DNA of 64,000 nt, taken from NCBI RefSeq assembly GCF_914767665.1, contig NC_059506.1, positions 6,324,001 to 6,388,000 of the forward strand, written 5' to 3'. A model generated the notes under the pieces. It ran no database searches. It was not told the DNA's origin and saw nothing but the letters and a program-made list of their open reading frames with translations. The stretch comes from Harmonia axyridis. Lineage: Eukaryota > Arthropoda > Insecta > Coleoptera > Coccinellidae. The position numbers and the translations under genes are program-made. Of this stretch, positions 10,090-19,200 are shown one piece after another (positions within the stretch are counted from its first letter, which is position 1; every line of letters starts with the position of its first letter).

Positions 10090-10620
10090 GGATCTATTAT
10101 CACTGAAATACTGAGTTTTTCTTCCGATATTCTTCCTTGGTTTTCCCTGGTTCTGATCTTGCGATCAATTTCATCACCATCGTTGTTCTTCAAGCACCCA
10201 ATCGGTATAAATTCTGTGCATTCCATGGTTAGGCTTCAGTTCGTGTGACAACTGCACTTTATAAGGATAGAGATGCAAATCCAGAAGCAAAATACACCAA
10301 AGCGTGCCGTAAGAGAGGCCCAAATGTTGTTCGCGCCGAGGAATGTATGAATTTGGATCTTCTCAACACTTTCACTTGCAGCAGCAATATTTTCGGTCGA
10401 GCCTGCATTTCGATGTATATGATTATGGGCCTCAATACATCACTAGCAGATCATTCAGTCTCTTCGAATTATTTCACTGTCTTACCAATTGCACGCTTCA
10501 GATGCACGATTTTGTGAGCCATGATCTATCCGTAATGCACGAGACGTACTTACTGCAGAATAGGATCATTATTTTTGCAGTAAGTTTTCACAATTCACAC
10601 GTTTAGTTTAGTAGTTGATA
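10090..10620 (-). pseudogene. decayed mariner-type transposase, N-terminal half
   Basis: Read on the - strand this gives broken stretches that resemble the helix-turn-helix part of rosa/Tc3-type transposases: a SVEEDPN-like block, then LHLYPYKVQLSHELKPNH, which parallels the LRAYKIQLVQELKPNDH block of the element at 4535-5648, then a DWVLEEQ-like run. Many stops and frameshifts interrupt it. It ends beside family A copy 1 (9136-10069), and the catalytic half is missing. Confidence 0.6.
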
Positions 10621-10687
10621 AATGAATGAACCCTATTGTTAAATGGCTAACCTTCAACTAACACAGTTCAACCGTTCTGTTTGATAT

Positions 10688-10937
10688 TGTTTTTAAACGT
10701 GGGTTTAGTGGATCGAATAACTGTTTTAACACTTTTATAATATAAGTTTTATTCTTAAACAGAACAGGAGAACAACGGCTTCCAAGTTTTTTTTTTTATT
10801 CAACTTATGACGTACTACTCATAGACAAGACTATATGCGGCTGCGCAATACATGTCATTGATACAATCATAGAATATGATCAGTGTTACCACTAGGATAA
10901 ATTAACTTGCCATTGTTCCCTAAACATAATAACAACA
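10688..10937 (-). repeat. 3' LTR of the copia element
   Basis: This 250-bp copy matches the LTR at 15039-15287. On the + strand it runs from tgtttttaaacgtggg to aataacaaca. Because the element points left, this is its downstream LTR. Confidence 0.95.
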
Positions 10938-10947
10938 CTCCCCCTCA
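10938..10947 (-). other. polypurine tract of the copia element
   Basis: On the element strand this reads TGAGGGGGAG and touches the start of the 3' LTR. It is the expected plus-strand primer site. Confidence 0.8.
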
Positions 10948-10973
10948 ATGGTAAGTTACCCAAAAAAAATTTC

Positions 10974-13900
10974 TTAAAATACATTGCAGTTGATTGTAAA
11001 ATTATTGAATGAACTTAGAGACAGCGGTTTCGTGAACAAATCTGCGAGTTGCAGTTTGGTTGGAATATACTTTAGTGAAACTGTTTTATCATTTATTTTG
11101 TCTCGAATGAAATGATAACGAATATCAATATGTTTGAGTCTCTTGTGGAACTCTGGGTTCCTACACACTTTGATAGCCGATTGATTATCTTCATAAATCA
11201 TGACATTTAAACTATCACAAATTTTTAAATCACTAATTAAACTCTTAAGCCAACAAGCTTCACTTATGGCTAAGCTTAAAGCTATATATTCCGCTTCTGT
11301 TGAAGACAGAGCTACGGATGATTGTTTTCTAGAGCACCAACTGACTGTGCACCCAAAAACTTTAAATACATAACCAGACGTAGATTTCCTGTCTGTTCTA
11401 TCCCCAGCCCAATCTGCATCAGCATATCCTTCAATTTCATTCTGAAAATCAGTTTTTCTAAAAACTAAACTTAAATTTTGTGTTTTTTGAACATATCTTA
11501 AAACTCGTTTAATCGATTGCCAAAGTTGTGAACTTGCAGTTGATTGATATCTACTTAGGATACTTATGCTTATACATAGATCTGGGCGAGAGCATAACAT
11601 GGCATACATTATAGAACCTATTGCTGCTCTACATCTTTCTTCAATTTCTATACTTTCAGAATTTTTGCGTTTAAGATCATCATGTCTAAAATTTGGTTCC
11701 ATAGGGGTATTACAAGGTTTACAGTTTTCCATTTTAAAAATTTTCAACATTTTCTTTAGATATAAAGTTTGGTTGATTATGATTTCATTTTTCAATACAT
11801 TTTGTGTGATGTGCATACCCAAAAAATAACTGATACCTCCTAAGTCTTTCATTTTAAAGTGTTGATTCAAAGTAACTTTTAGATCATCAACCTCTTTTTC
11901 ATCTGATCCGGCAATTAATAGATCATCAACATAGATCAATACAAAAATCTTTGAACAGCCTGAAATTTTGTAGTAAATACAGTATTCATTTTGAGATCTT
12001 ACAAAGTTCAATGTCATCATTAAATCATTAAATTTTTTATACCAATTTTTTGGTGAGGATCGTAATCCATATAAGGACTTCCTTAGCTTTGCAAATTTTC
12101 CTGTGTCAGTATTAAAACCTTTAGGTAATAAAATATATACATCATCATCTATTTCTCCATTTAAAAAAGCACTACATACATCAAGTTGATGTATCCTGAA
12201 ATTTAAATTATTGCATATAGCTAAGAAAATTCTTACAGAAGTTAATTTCGCTACTGGACTATAAATATCGCCGTTTAATGGAATTGTCTGTTGAAAACCT
12301 TTTGCAACAAGTCTTGCTTTGAATTTCGTGACACTACCGAACTCGTCTTTCTTCCTCTTATACACCCATTTGCACTCTATGACAGGCCTTTTAACATCAC
12401 TATCACACACTACTTCAAACGATTCATTTTCTTGCAACGATTTTACTTCCTCCTCCATTGCCTTCCTCCATTGCTCAGCCTCAACGCTTTTCATAGCATC
12501 TTCATAGCATGTTGGTTCGTCATCTTCTGTAACTGTCAACAACAAACTATCCAAATCCATTTCAAAATCTTCAAACCTTGGGTTTCCTCTTAAGTTTCTT
12601 CTCAGGTTATATCTTCCATTCACTATTTCTTCACTGATTTCTGGATCCAACTCTTCTTCATCGGTAATTGTCTCTTCATCGTGTACAATATTATCAATTT
12701 GGGTATCTTCTAACTCCAAGTCTTGATTTTCTTCAATATTACAGAATTCAGTTATTTTACCTTTTGTTTCTTGAACTTTTTCTGGTAGGAATATTACATC
12801 CCTCTGTATGACAACCTTGTTTTTATCAGGTAAATACACTCTAAATCCCTTTGTGTCTTCTCCATAACCAAGGAAGTATCCTTGTTCATTTTTTGTGTCC
12901 CACTTCAATCTATTTTCCTTAGGTACTAGTACTGAAACTCTACTTCCAAAAATATTAAAATTTTCCATCTTATATTCCTTTTGATTCCATAATTCAAAAG
13001 GAGTTTTAAACTGAACAATGCTTGGACCAGAGCGATTCAGAACATATGTAGCGGTATTTATTGCTTCTGCCCAAAACATTTTTGTCAAATTTTTATTGCT
13101 ATGTAACATTGTCCTGGCTGCTTCAACCAATGTTCGGTTTTCTCGTTCCGCCCTTCCATTTTGTTGGGGAGTATATACCACTGTGCGTTGGTGGCATATA
13201 CCTCTGCTTTGCAGACATTCCGTTACCTGTTTGTTCACAAATTCTAAACCATTGTCTGTCCTCAAAACTTTCATCTTTGCACCAGTTTGCCTTTCTGCCA
13301 TAGATATATAATTTTCAATTGCTTTTGCTACTTCAGATTTCTGCTTTAGGAAATAAACATGTCTATATGAGGTGTAGTCATCTTTAAATAATAAAAAATA
13401 TCGAGCTCCTCCTAACGAAGGTGTTTCCATAGGACCACACACATCTGCATGAACTAGCTCTAAAGGTACAGTAGCTCGTGATTCACTATGTTGAAATTTT
13501 AATTTATGTTGTTTGCCCGATAAACAGTATTCACAAATAAATTCATTGTTTATATACTCAACATTCATTTTTTTAAGGAAATCTTTGATGTACTTAATAT
13601 TTTGATGTGCTAATCTGTGATGCCAAGTCTCTAAATTTTCTATATTTTTAACTGTCATACATTCAGAAATATTATTAGTTAATTCATTTTCTATTTTGTT
13701 TTCATACATTTCCTTCTTGAACTGCATTTTATATAATTTATTCTGTCTTAGTGCCTGGGCTCTAATATTTCCATATTTATCAAAAAACTTACATGATGAA
13801 TTATCAGATGACATGAAATATCCCTTATCAAGAGCACATCCAGCCGAGAATAAATTAAATTTTAGGTCAGGTATATACAAAACATTCGATAATGACGTTT

Positions 13901-14939
13901 CGATGAATTTTCTTCCATTATAGGACCACATTTTAATATTTCCATATCCTCTTACCTCCAATGTTTGCCCATTTCCAACTTGCACCATCCTAGGGGTTCG
14001 ATCCTCGAACATTTTCTCGAACAAGCTTCTATCCCATGTCATATGTTCAGTGGCTCCCGAGTCAAGGTACCAATCACCTGATTTTACACCATCTGAATAT
14101 ACCATAAAAGCGTTGTGTTCCACTTCTTCTTTGACAGGATTCTTATTCGACGGTTCTTCCTTTTTCTTCTTGATCCAACAAGTCTGAACTAGATGTCCTT
14201 GTTTTCGGCAGTAACTGCAAAATTTATTTGTTTTATCAGCCTTATCATTCTTAGAGTTCTTAGTTCGAAAGTAACAGTTCTTTGCTATGTGACCAGCTTT
14301 TGCACAGATGTAGCATTTTTTGGTTGGATTATTCTGAGAACTCGTTTTGCTTACTAGTGCTGTTGTCGACTCTACTGTTTTGCATCTTTCTTCTTCAAGC
14401 AATAATCTAGAGGTTAACTCTTCCAATGTTTGATTTTTATCTGGAACTGACTCCCATGCTGATCTGAAGTGTTTAAAATGTTCTGGCAAGGTCATCAAGA
14501 TTTTAGTAATTATCATTTTATCTGACAGAACTTCACCTGCAGTCTTTAATTTGGTTTTTATTTCCTCAATTTTGGATATAAATGTATTCACAGAGGAATC
14601 AAAGTCGAGCATGAAAAACCTTTGTTGTAGCAAATGCACACTTACAACTGATTCTTTATCATATACCGTTTTTAATTTGGTCCACATTTCTTTCGCAGAT
14701 TCACATGACAGTAAGTGAGTTAGAGGACCTTCTTCCATACGTGTAACCAACAATTCTTGAGTTTTTGCGTCGTCCTTGAGCCATTTGTTAAGTTCATCTC
14801 CTGAACTGGGTTTTATTCTTGAACCATCCGCGATCTCGAAAAGACCTCGTCCTTTTAATATAATACTGGTTTGAAACTTCCATATGGGCCAATTATCACC
14901 ATTTAATTTTAATGTCGTCGTGGTCGTGTTATCTGCCAT
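10974..14939 (-). CDS. copia Gag-Pol polyprotein, intact
   Basis: The polyprotein has 1321 residues from an ATG at 14939 (MADNTTTTT). The gag part carries two zinc knuckles (CYICAKAGHIAKNC and CSYCRKQGHLVQTC). Protease has the active-site motif LDSGATEH. Integrase has its HHCC zinc site (HHRLAHQN...CEYC) and the catalytic core around HADVCGP, RTDNGLEF and TPQQNGRAERENRT. Reverse transcriptase has LDVCSAFLNGEI and the YVDD box (LIYVDDLLIAG). RNase H has ADADWAGD, STEAEYIAL and the KHIDIRYHFIRD region. The order integrase before reverse transcriptase is diagnostic of copia. I see no stop or frameshift. Acting in cis with its LTRs, it would drive retrotransposition. Confidence 0.95.
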   Translation of the reverse strand: MADNTTTTTLKLNGDNWPIWKFQTSIILKGRGLFEIADGSRIKPSSGDELNKWLKDDAKTQELLVTRMEEGPLTHLLSCESAKEMWTKLKTVYDKESVVSVHLLQQRFFMLDFDSSVNTFISKIEEIKTKLKTAGEVLSDKMIITKILMTLPEHFKHFRSAWESVPDKNQTLEELTSRLLLEEERCKTVESTTALVSKTSSQNNPTKKCYICAKAGHIAKNCYFRTKNSKNDKADKTNKFCSYCRKQGHLVQTCWIKKKKEEPSNKNPVKEEVEHNAFMVYSDGVKSGDWYLDSGATEHMTWDRSLFEKMFEDRTPRMVQVGNGQTLEVRGYGNIKMWSYNGRKFIETSLSNVLYIPDLKFNLFSAGCALDKGYFMSSDNSSCKFFDKYGNIRAQALRQNKLYKMQFKKEMYENKIENELTNNISECMTVKNIENLETWHHRLAHQNIKYIKDFLKKMNVEYINNEFICEYCLSGKQHKLKFQHSESRATVPLELVHADVCGPMETPSLGGARYFLLFKDDYTSYRHVYFLKQKSEVAKAIENYISMAERQTGAKMKVLRTDNGLEFVNKQVTECLQSRGICHQRTVVYTPQQNGRAERENRTLVEAARTMLHSNKNLTKMFWAEAINTATYVLNRSGPSIVQFKTPFELWNQKEYKMENFNIFGSRVSVLVPKENRLKWDTKNEQGYFLGYGEDTKGFRVYLPDKNKVVIQRDVIFLPEKVQETKGKITEFCNIEENQDLELEDTQIDNIVHDEETITDEEELDPEISEEIVNGRYNLRRNLRGNPRFEDFEMDLDSLLLTVTEDDEPTCYEDAMKSVEAEQWRKAMEEEVKSLQENESFEVVCDSDVKRPVIECKWVYKRKKDEFGSVTKFKARLVAKGFQQTIPLNGDIYSPVAKLTSVRIFLAICNNLNFRIHQLDVCSAFLNGEIDDDVYILLPKGFNTDTGKFAKLRKSLYGLRSSPKNWYKKFNDLMMTLNFVRSQNEYCIYYKISGCSKIFVLIYVDDLLIAGSDEKEVDDLKVTLNQHFKMKDLGGISYFLGMHITQNVLKNEIIINQTLYLKKMLKIFKMENCKPCNTPMEPNFRHDDLKRKNSESIEIEERCRAAIGSIMYAMLCSRPDLCISISILSRYQSTASSQLWQSIKRVLRYVQKTQNLSLVFRKTDFQNEIEGYADADWAGDRTDRKSTSGYVFKVFGCTVSWCSRKQSSVALSSTEAEYIALSLAISEACWLKSLISDLKICDSLNVMIYEDNQSAIKVCRNPEFHKRLKHIDIRYHFIRDKINDKTVSLKYIPTKLQLADLFTKPLSLSSFNNFTINCNVF

Positions 14940-15022
14940 TTTACACCACACGTGGTTTTTTCGATTTTACTTTTCACACACTCGAAAAACGTATCGTTAA
15001 ATTGTTTTTATTCCAGTTGCAC

Positions 15023-15038
15023 GACTGGGCACATAACC
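15023..15038 (-). other. primer-binding site, initiator-tRNA half type
   Basis: Directly inside the 5' LTR the element strand reads GGTTATGTGCCCAGTC. This is complementary, with one mismatch, to the anticodon-arm region of insect initiator methionine tRNA. Drosophila copia is known to prime from a tRNA-iMet half-molecule at such a site, so the same unusual priming is likely here. Confidence 0.7.
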
Positions 15039-15287
15039 TGTTTTTAAACGTGGGTTTAGTGGATCGAATAACTGTTTTAACACTTTTATAATATAAGTTT
15101 TATTCTTAAACAGAACAGGAGAACAACGGCTTCCAAGTTTTTTTTTTATTCAACTTATGACGTACTACTCATAGACAAGACTATATGCGGCTGCGCAATA
15201 CATGTCATTGATACAATCATAGAATATGATCAGTGTTACCACTAGGATAAATTAACTTGCCATTGTTCCCTAAACATAATAACAACA
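15039..15287 (-). repeat. 5' LTR of the copia element
   Basis: This 249-bp copy is the upstream LTR in the element's own orientation and should hold its promoter. It differs from the other LTR by one T in the run after ttccaag. Confidence 0.95.
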
Positions 15288-15341
15288 GATATATTTGTCA
15301 TTGAAACTGGGCTGCCAAATCCGGACATGAATAGCACAGTA

Positions 15342-15744
15342 CAGGGTGGGCAAATTTCGATGTTTCAGCATTACAACTTTTAAACCAGAGGAGATAGACA
15401 AAATCTGATACCCCAATCTCGATCTGTTTTTCTGAGAAACTAACAAGGGTAGTATTCTTTTTTGGCCACCCTCTTTTGTTTTCGAGTTATAAGCGAAAAT
15501 TGGAAAAATGGCGATATCGAAAAACATTTATATCTCCGCTAATACTGATGATCATCAGTATTAGCGGAGATATAAATGTTTTTCCAATTTTCGCTTATAA
15601 CTCGAAAACAAAAGAAGGCGGCAAAAAAGAATACTACCCTTGTTAGTTTCTCAGAAAAAGAGACCGAGAATGGGGTATCAGATTTTGTCTATCTCATCTG
15701 GTTTAAAAGTTGTAGTGCTAAAACATCGAAATTTGCCCACCCTG
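15342..15744. repeat. palindromic repeat family I (403 bp)
   Basis: The ends are cagggtgggcaaatttcg and its inverse, flanked by TA at 15340-15341 and 15745-15746. The dyad lies in ctgatgatcatcag at about 15551. The left arm holds a short extra piece (aatggcgatatcg) missing from the right. The frames 15270-15527 (-) and 15576-15971 (+) are mirror readings of the arms and are not genes. Confidence 0.85.
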
Positions 15745-15746
15745 TA

Positions 15747-16299
15747 CAGTATAACACAGTACCTACTCATAAACAACATTTTGGTTTTGGTTTTTTATTA
15801 CAAACATCTGATTTTATTAATCTCATCGACATAAAATCCAAAGTGATTTCCACAAGATTTAAACGTATTTGTTTTATAATATTATGTATGTATTTAATAC
15901 TAAACCCGGTCCTGGATATACTAAAGGTCTTCGTGATGTTTTTCCAATATAAATCTAAACGTCTTCCCTAGTATGTAAATAGAAGGAACAGAAACATTCC
16001 CCCCCTAAATGGACAATTGTCAAAGCTTCTAAAGTATTTATAAATGTCATACAATTATTATTTTCTGTTCATTTACATCTAGACACAGATAATTGATTCA
16101 AAAACGACAAAAAAATGCGACAAGAGAAACACATCAAATGTTGAAATTCAAGCAAAGGCGGCTATTAGAGGAACTTTTCCATTCAAGAAATATGTTTTGA
16201 ATATCTCAATTGCTGGAAAATGGAAATGGAATCATCACATTCATCTTTTTGGTATGAAGAGAAGTATCAACTGAAACTGAAATAAGTTTAGTATCTGCA
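15747..16299. other. 5' flank of the two-exon IR gene
   Basis: This AT-rich sequence separates the family I palindrome from the IR start codon. No gene, repeat or clear promoter element was recognised. Confidence 0.3.
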
Positions 16300-19200
16300 A
16301 TGATTCCAATTGTTCCTATAAAAACATCCTTATTATTGTTGAGTTGTGTTAATGAACTCTTAATTTCAAACTCAACTAAGACACTTGAAGTATTTTTAAT
16401 AAATTACGAAGAAAAGTTTGAAATGCCTGTATTTCGTTTCGATTGGAGTAAAGGTATAGTACCTTTTACCACTGAAACTCCAGATGTTTATATAATCAAA
16501 ACGAATATCACAGTTTTAAGAACAACATTCGACTATTTAGAAAAACGGTTAACTTTCAACCCCAAAGCCAAATTTATCTTCGTTGTGGACACCCTGGCAG
16601 AAGAATTATTTTTGGAATATTTTATGGAAGCATATATCGAAGAAATAATAGTGATAGAACATACATCTGGAAAAACATTTCTCCTCGATAAATACAAAAC
16701 CGTTAGAAATGGAAAATCATATCCAACTTTGACGAAAAATTTAGAGAATTGCATTTTTTCTGAGGGAAATATTAAGTGTAACAAAACTGTTTCCTACCCA
16801 ATTGAATATACATCAGTGAGGGTTGGTCTGAGCTACAATATCCCCTCAGTTATACTTGCAGATGATAAATCAACTGGAGGTATAGACGTTGAAGTTTTGA
16901 AAACAATCGCTGCCAAAATGAAATTCTCAATCTATTTTGATACCGTCGATGAATTTGCTGGAATGCGCATCAAAGAAAATTTTTCATTTAATGGCGCTTT
17001 AGGTAAGTTACATATTTATCTTTTAGAAAAAAAAATACACTAGTGGAATAAATTAAAGGATCAAAATAAAATTCGAAATTTTTAGCGGTTTTTCAAATGG
17101 CTGTATTTTCGATAACAATGGTCGTATCTCAATTTGAAAAAGAACTTTTTGTAGCTTGAAGTCTATAGTTTAGAGATCTCATGATGAAAAAACGTGTACC
17201 GCTCAATCATACTGAATATAGTATCTAAAATTCCTGCGAAATTTTTTCAGTTTTCATTTTTGGCATACAGACTCGGAATTTTTTTTCCAACTCAACTTAA
17301 AAATATGGATGAGATAAATTGTAAAATGTTATTTTTATATAATTTTTGTTTTATTTTGTTTTTTTTTTATCTTGTTAACTGAAAAGGTTAAGAGTTTAAG
17401 AGTAGCTTTAGCTAATCTCCGCCTTTTCAGGGCAAATGTATCTACATTTGTTGAATAAAGTCGATATTATTATTATAACTTTTCGCTGAAATATCGAACT
17501 TTGAATTGAAAAGGACCTTTTTGTTTTTAACCATCAATATCTCACCAATCAATGATTGCACAGAAAATTTAAGGGATATTTAGAAATCTTGAATGAATTC
17601 CCTAGAAGAAGTAGCTATTGGATTTTCAGAAATAATTTCTTTTCGTTCTCTACATCAATTCGAAAAGTTGATAAAAAAAGGCTTTTTGGATAATCAACCG
17701 CTGAATTGAAAATATCGAAAAAACCATCAATGTTAAGTATGCGTTTTACAGCACAAAAATTCCAGAGAATTTCAATTATATCCAGGGAGCGGTTTTTATG
17801 TTTTATACGATCGAAAAGTTAAGATATGCAATTCCTGAAAAGCGAGTAGATCGATTTCGAATTTCTTCTTCCTCTTTTATTTAGGTCGTAACCTGTTCTT
17901 CTTCACGGTGTCTCTACCGAGGTGGATACCCAGCTCTCCAGCCACCTTTTTCTTGGTCTTCCTACGTCTCTCCTTCCAGTGGGTTTTCGATCTCGTGCTA
18001 TCTTTCGAATTTCCCTTGGGCATATCAACTTTATTTCGAATTTAATTTAGTTTTTATCATCAAGATCATGGAATGAAATTACAGAATCGCATTAGAAATG
18101 ATATGGCATGTAAAATTGATTCATTTGAAGTCAATAAAAAAAAATTGAAAATGAAAACAAAAATTGATGGTTTTTTCGATATTTTCAATTCAGCGCTTGA
18201 TTGTTCAAAAAGCCCCCAAAATCAAATTAATGCAGAGAAGGAAAAGAAATTATTTCTGAAAATCCAATAGCTACTTCTTATAGGGAATTCATTCAAGATT
18301 TCAAAATATCCCTTAAATTTTCTGTGCAATCATTGATTGGTGAGATATTGATGTTTCAAGACAAAAAGCTCCTTTTCAATTCAAAGTTCGATATTTCAGC
18401 GAGAAAAGCTCGCATCGAAATTTTGAAAAAGGATATTGAAGCTGAATGAACAAGTTATCTCATCCATATAGTGGTTAAATTGGAAAAAAAATTCCAAGTC
18501 TGTATGCCAAAACTGAAAAAATTTCGCAGAAATATTAGATACTGTATTCATTAGGATTGAGCGGTACACGTTGCTTGAAAATTTTTTCATCATGAGATCT
18601 CTAAACTATAAATTTCAAGCTTCAAAAAGTTTTTTTTGAAATTGAGACACGACCATTGTTATCGAAAATACAGCCATTTGAAAAACCGCTAAAAATTTCG
18701 AATTTTATTTTGATCCTTTAATTTATTCTACTAGTATATATTTGAAGGGTTTCATTTTGATATTAAAAAAATGAGTATATTTTAAGAGAAATCACTAACG
18801 ATGGAAAACGATATCACCCAAATGGCCGCCACGGCTACGGTTGCAGCACCATATTATTTTCATGAAAATTTCCTTGGTTAATTCGCACATTTGAGGATGT
18901 TTGTCCCCGATAATTTCACGAGTTCCATCTTTAAGGTCTTAAAACGATTGTGGAGCATTAGCATATACTTCATCTTTCACGAAGGCCCAAACAAAAAATT
19001 CTAAAGGTGTCAAATCACAAGATCCCGGTGGCTAATTGTGAGCATCATCTTCGAGAAATAACATGTCCAGGTTACTTTTCTTGCTTAATTGTTTGTGTGG
19101 CTCGTAGCGCCGTCTTGTCGAAAACAAACTTAAGACCTAAGTCTTTAATTCCCAAAATCGACGAAGGATTTCGTCGAAACTACGGCCAACAGCAACAATA

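Larger units (their letters stand above)
10688..15287 (-). mobile_element. full-length Ty1/copia LTR retrotransposon
   Basis: A 4.6-kb element in - orientation. The LTRs are 10688-10937 and 15039-15287, begin TG and end CA, and differ in my reading only by one T in a homopolymer. A 5-bp target duplication GATAT flanks the element (10683-10687 and 15288-15292). A single long frame encodes gag, protease, integrase, reverse transcriptase and RNase H in copia order. Near-identical LTRs and an open frame indicate a recent, possibly still competent, insertion. Reconstruction of activity is not attempted. Confidence 0.95.

Noticed and set aside
10245..10606. Two overlapping + strand frames of 87-90 residues
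   Set aside because: They are antisense to the decayed mariner-type transposase read on the - strand at 10090-10620.
16533..16784. 83-residue - strand frame
   Set aside because: It is the antisense shadow of IR exon 1 (16300-17002).
18073..18270. 65-residue lysine-rich frame
   Set aside because: It lies in the right half of palindrome H, is low in complexity and shows no coding signal.
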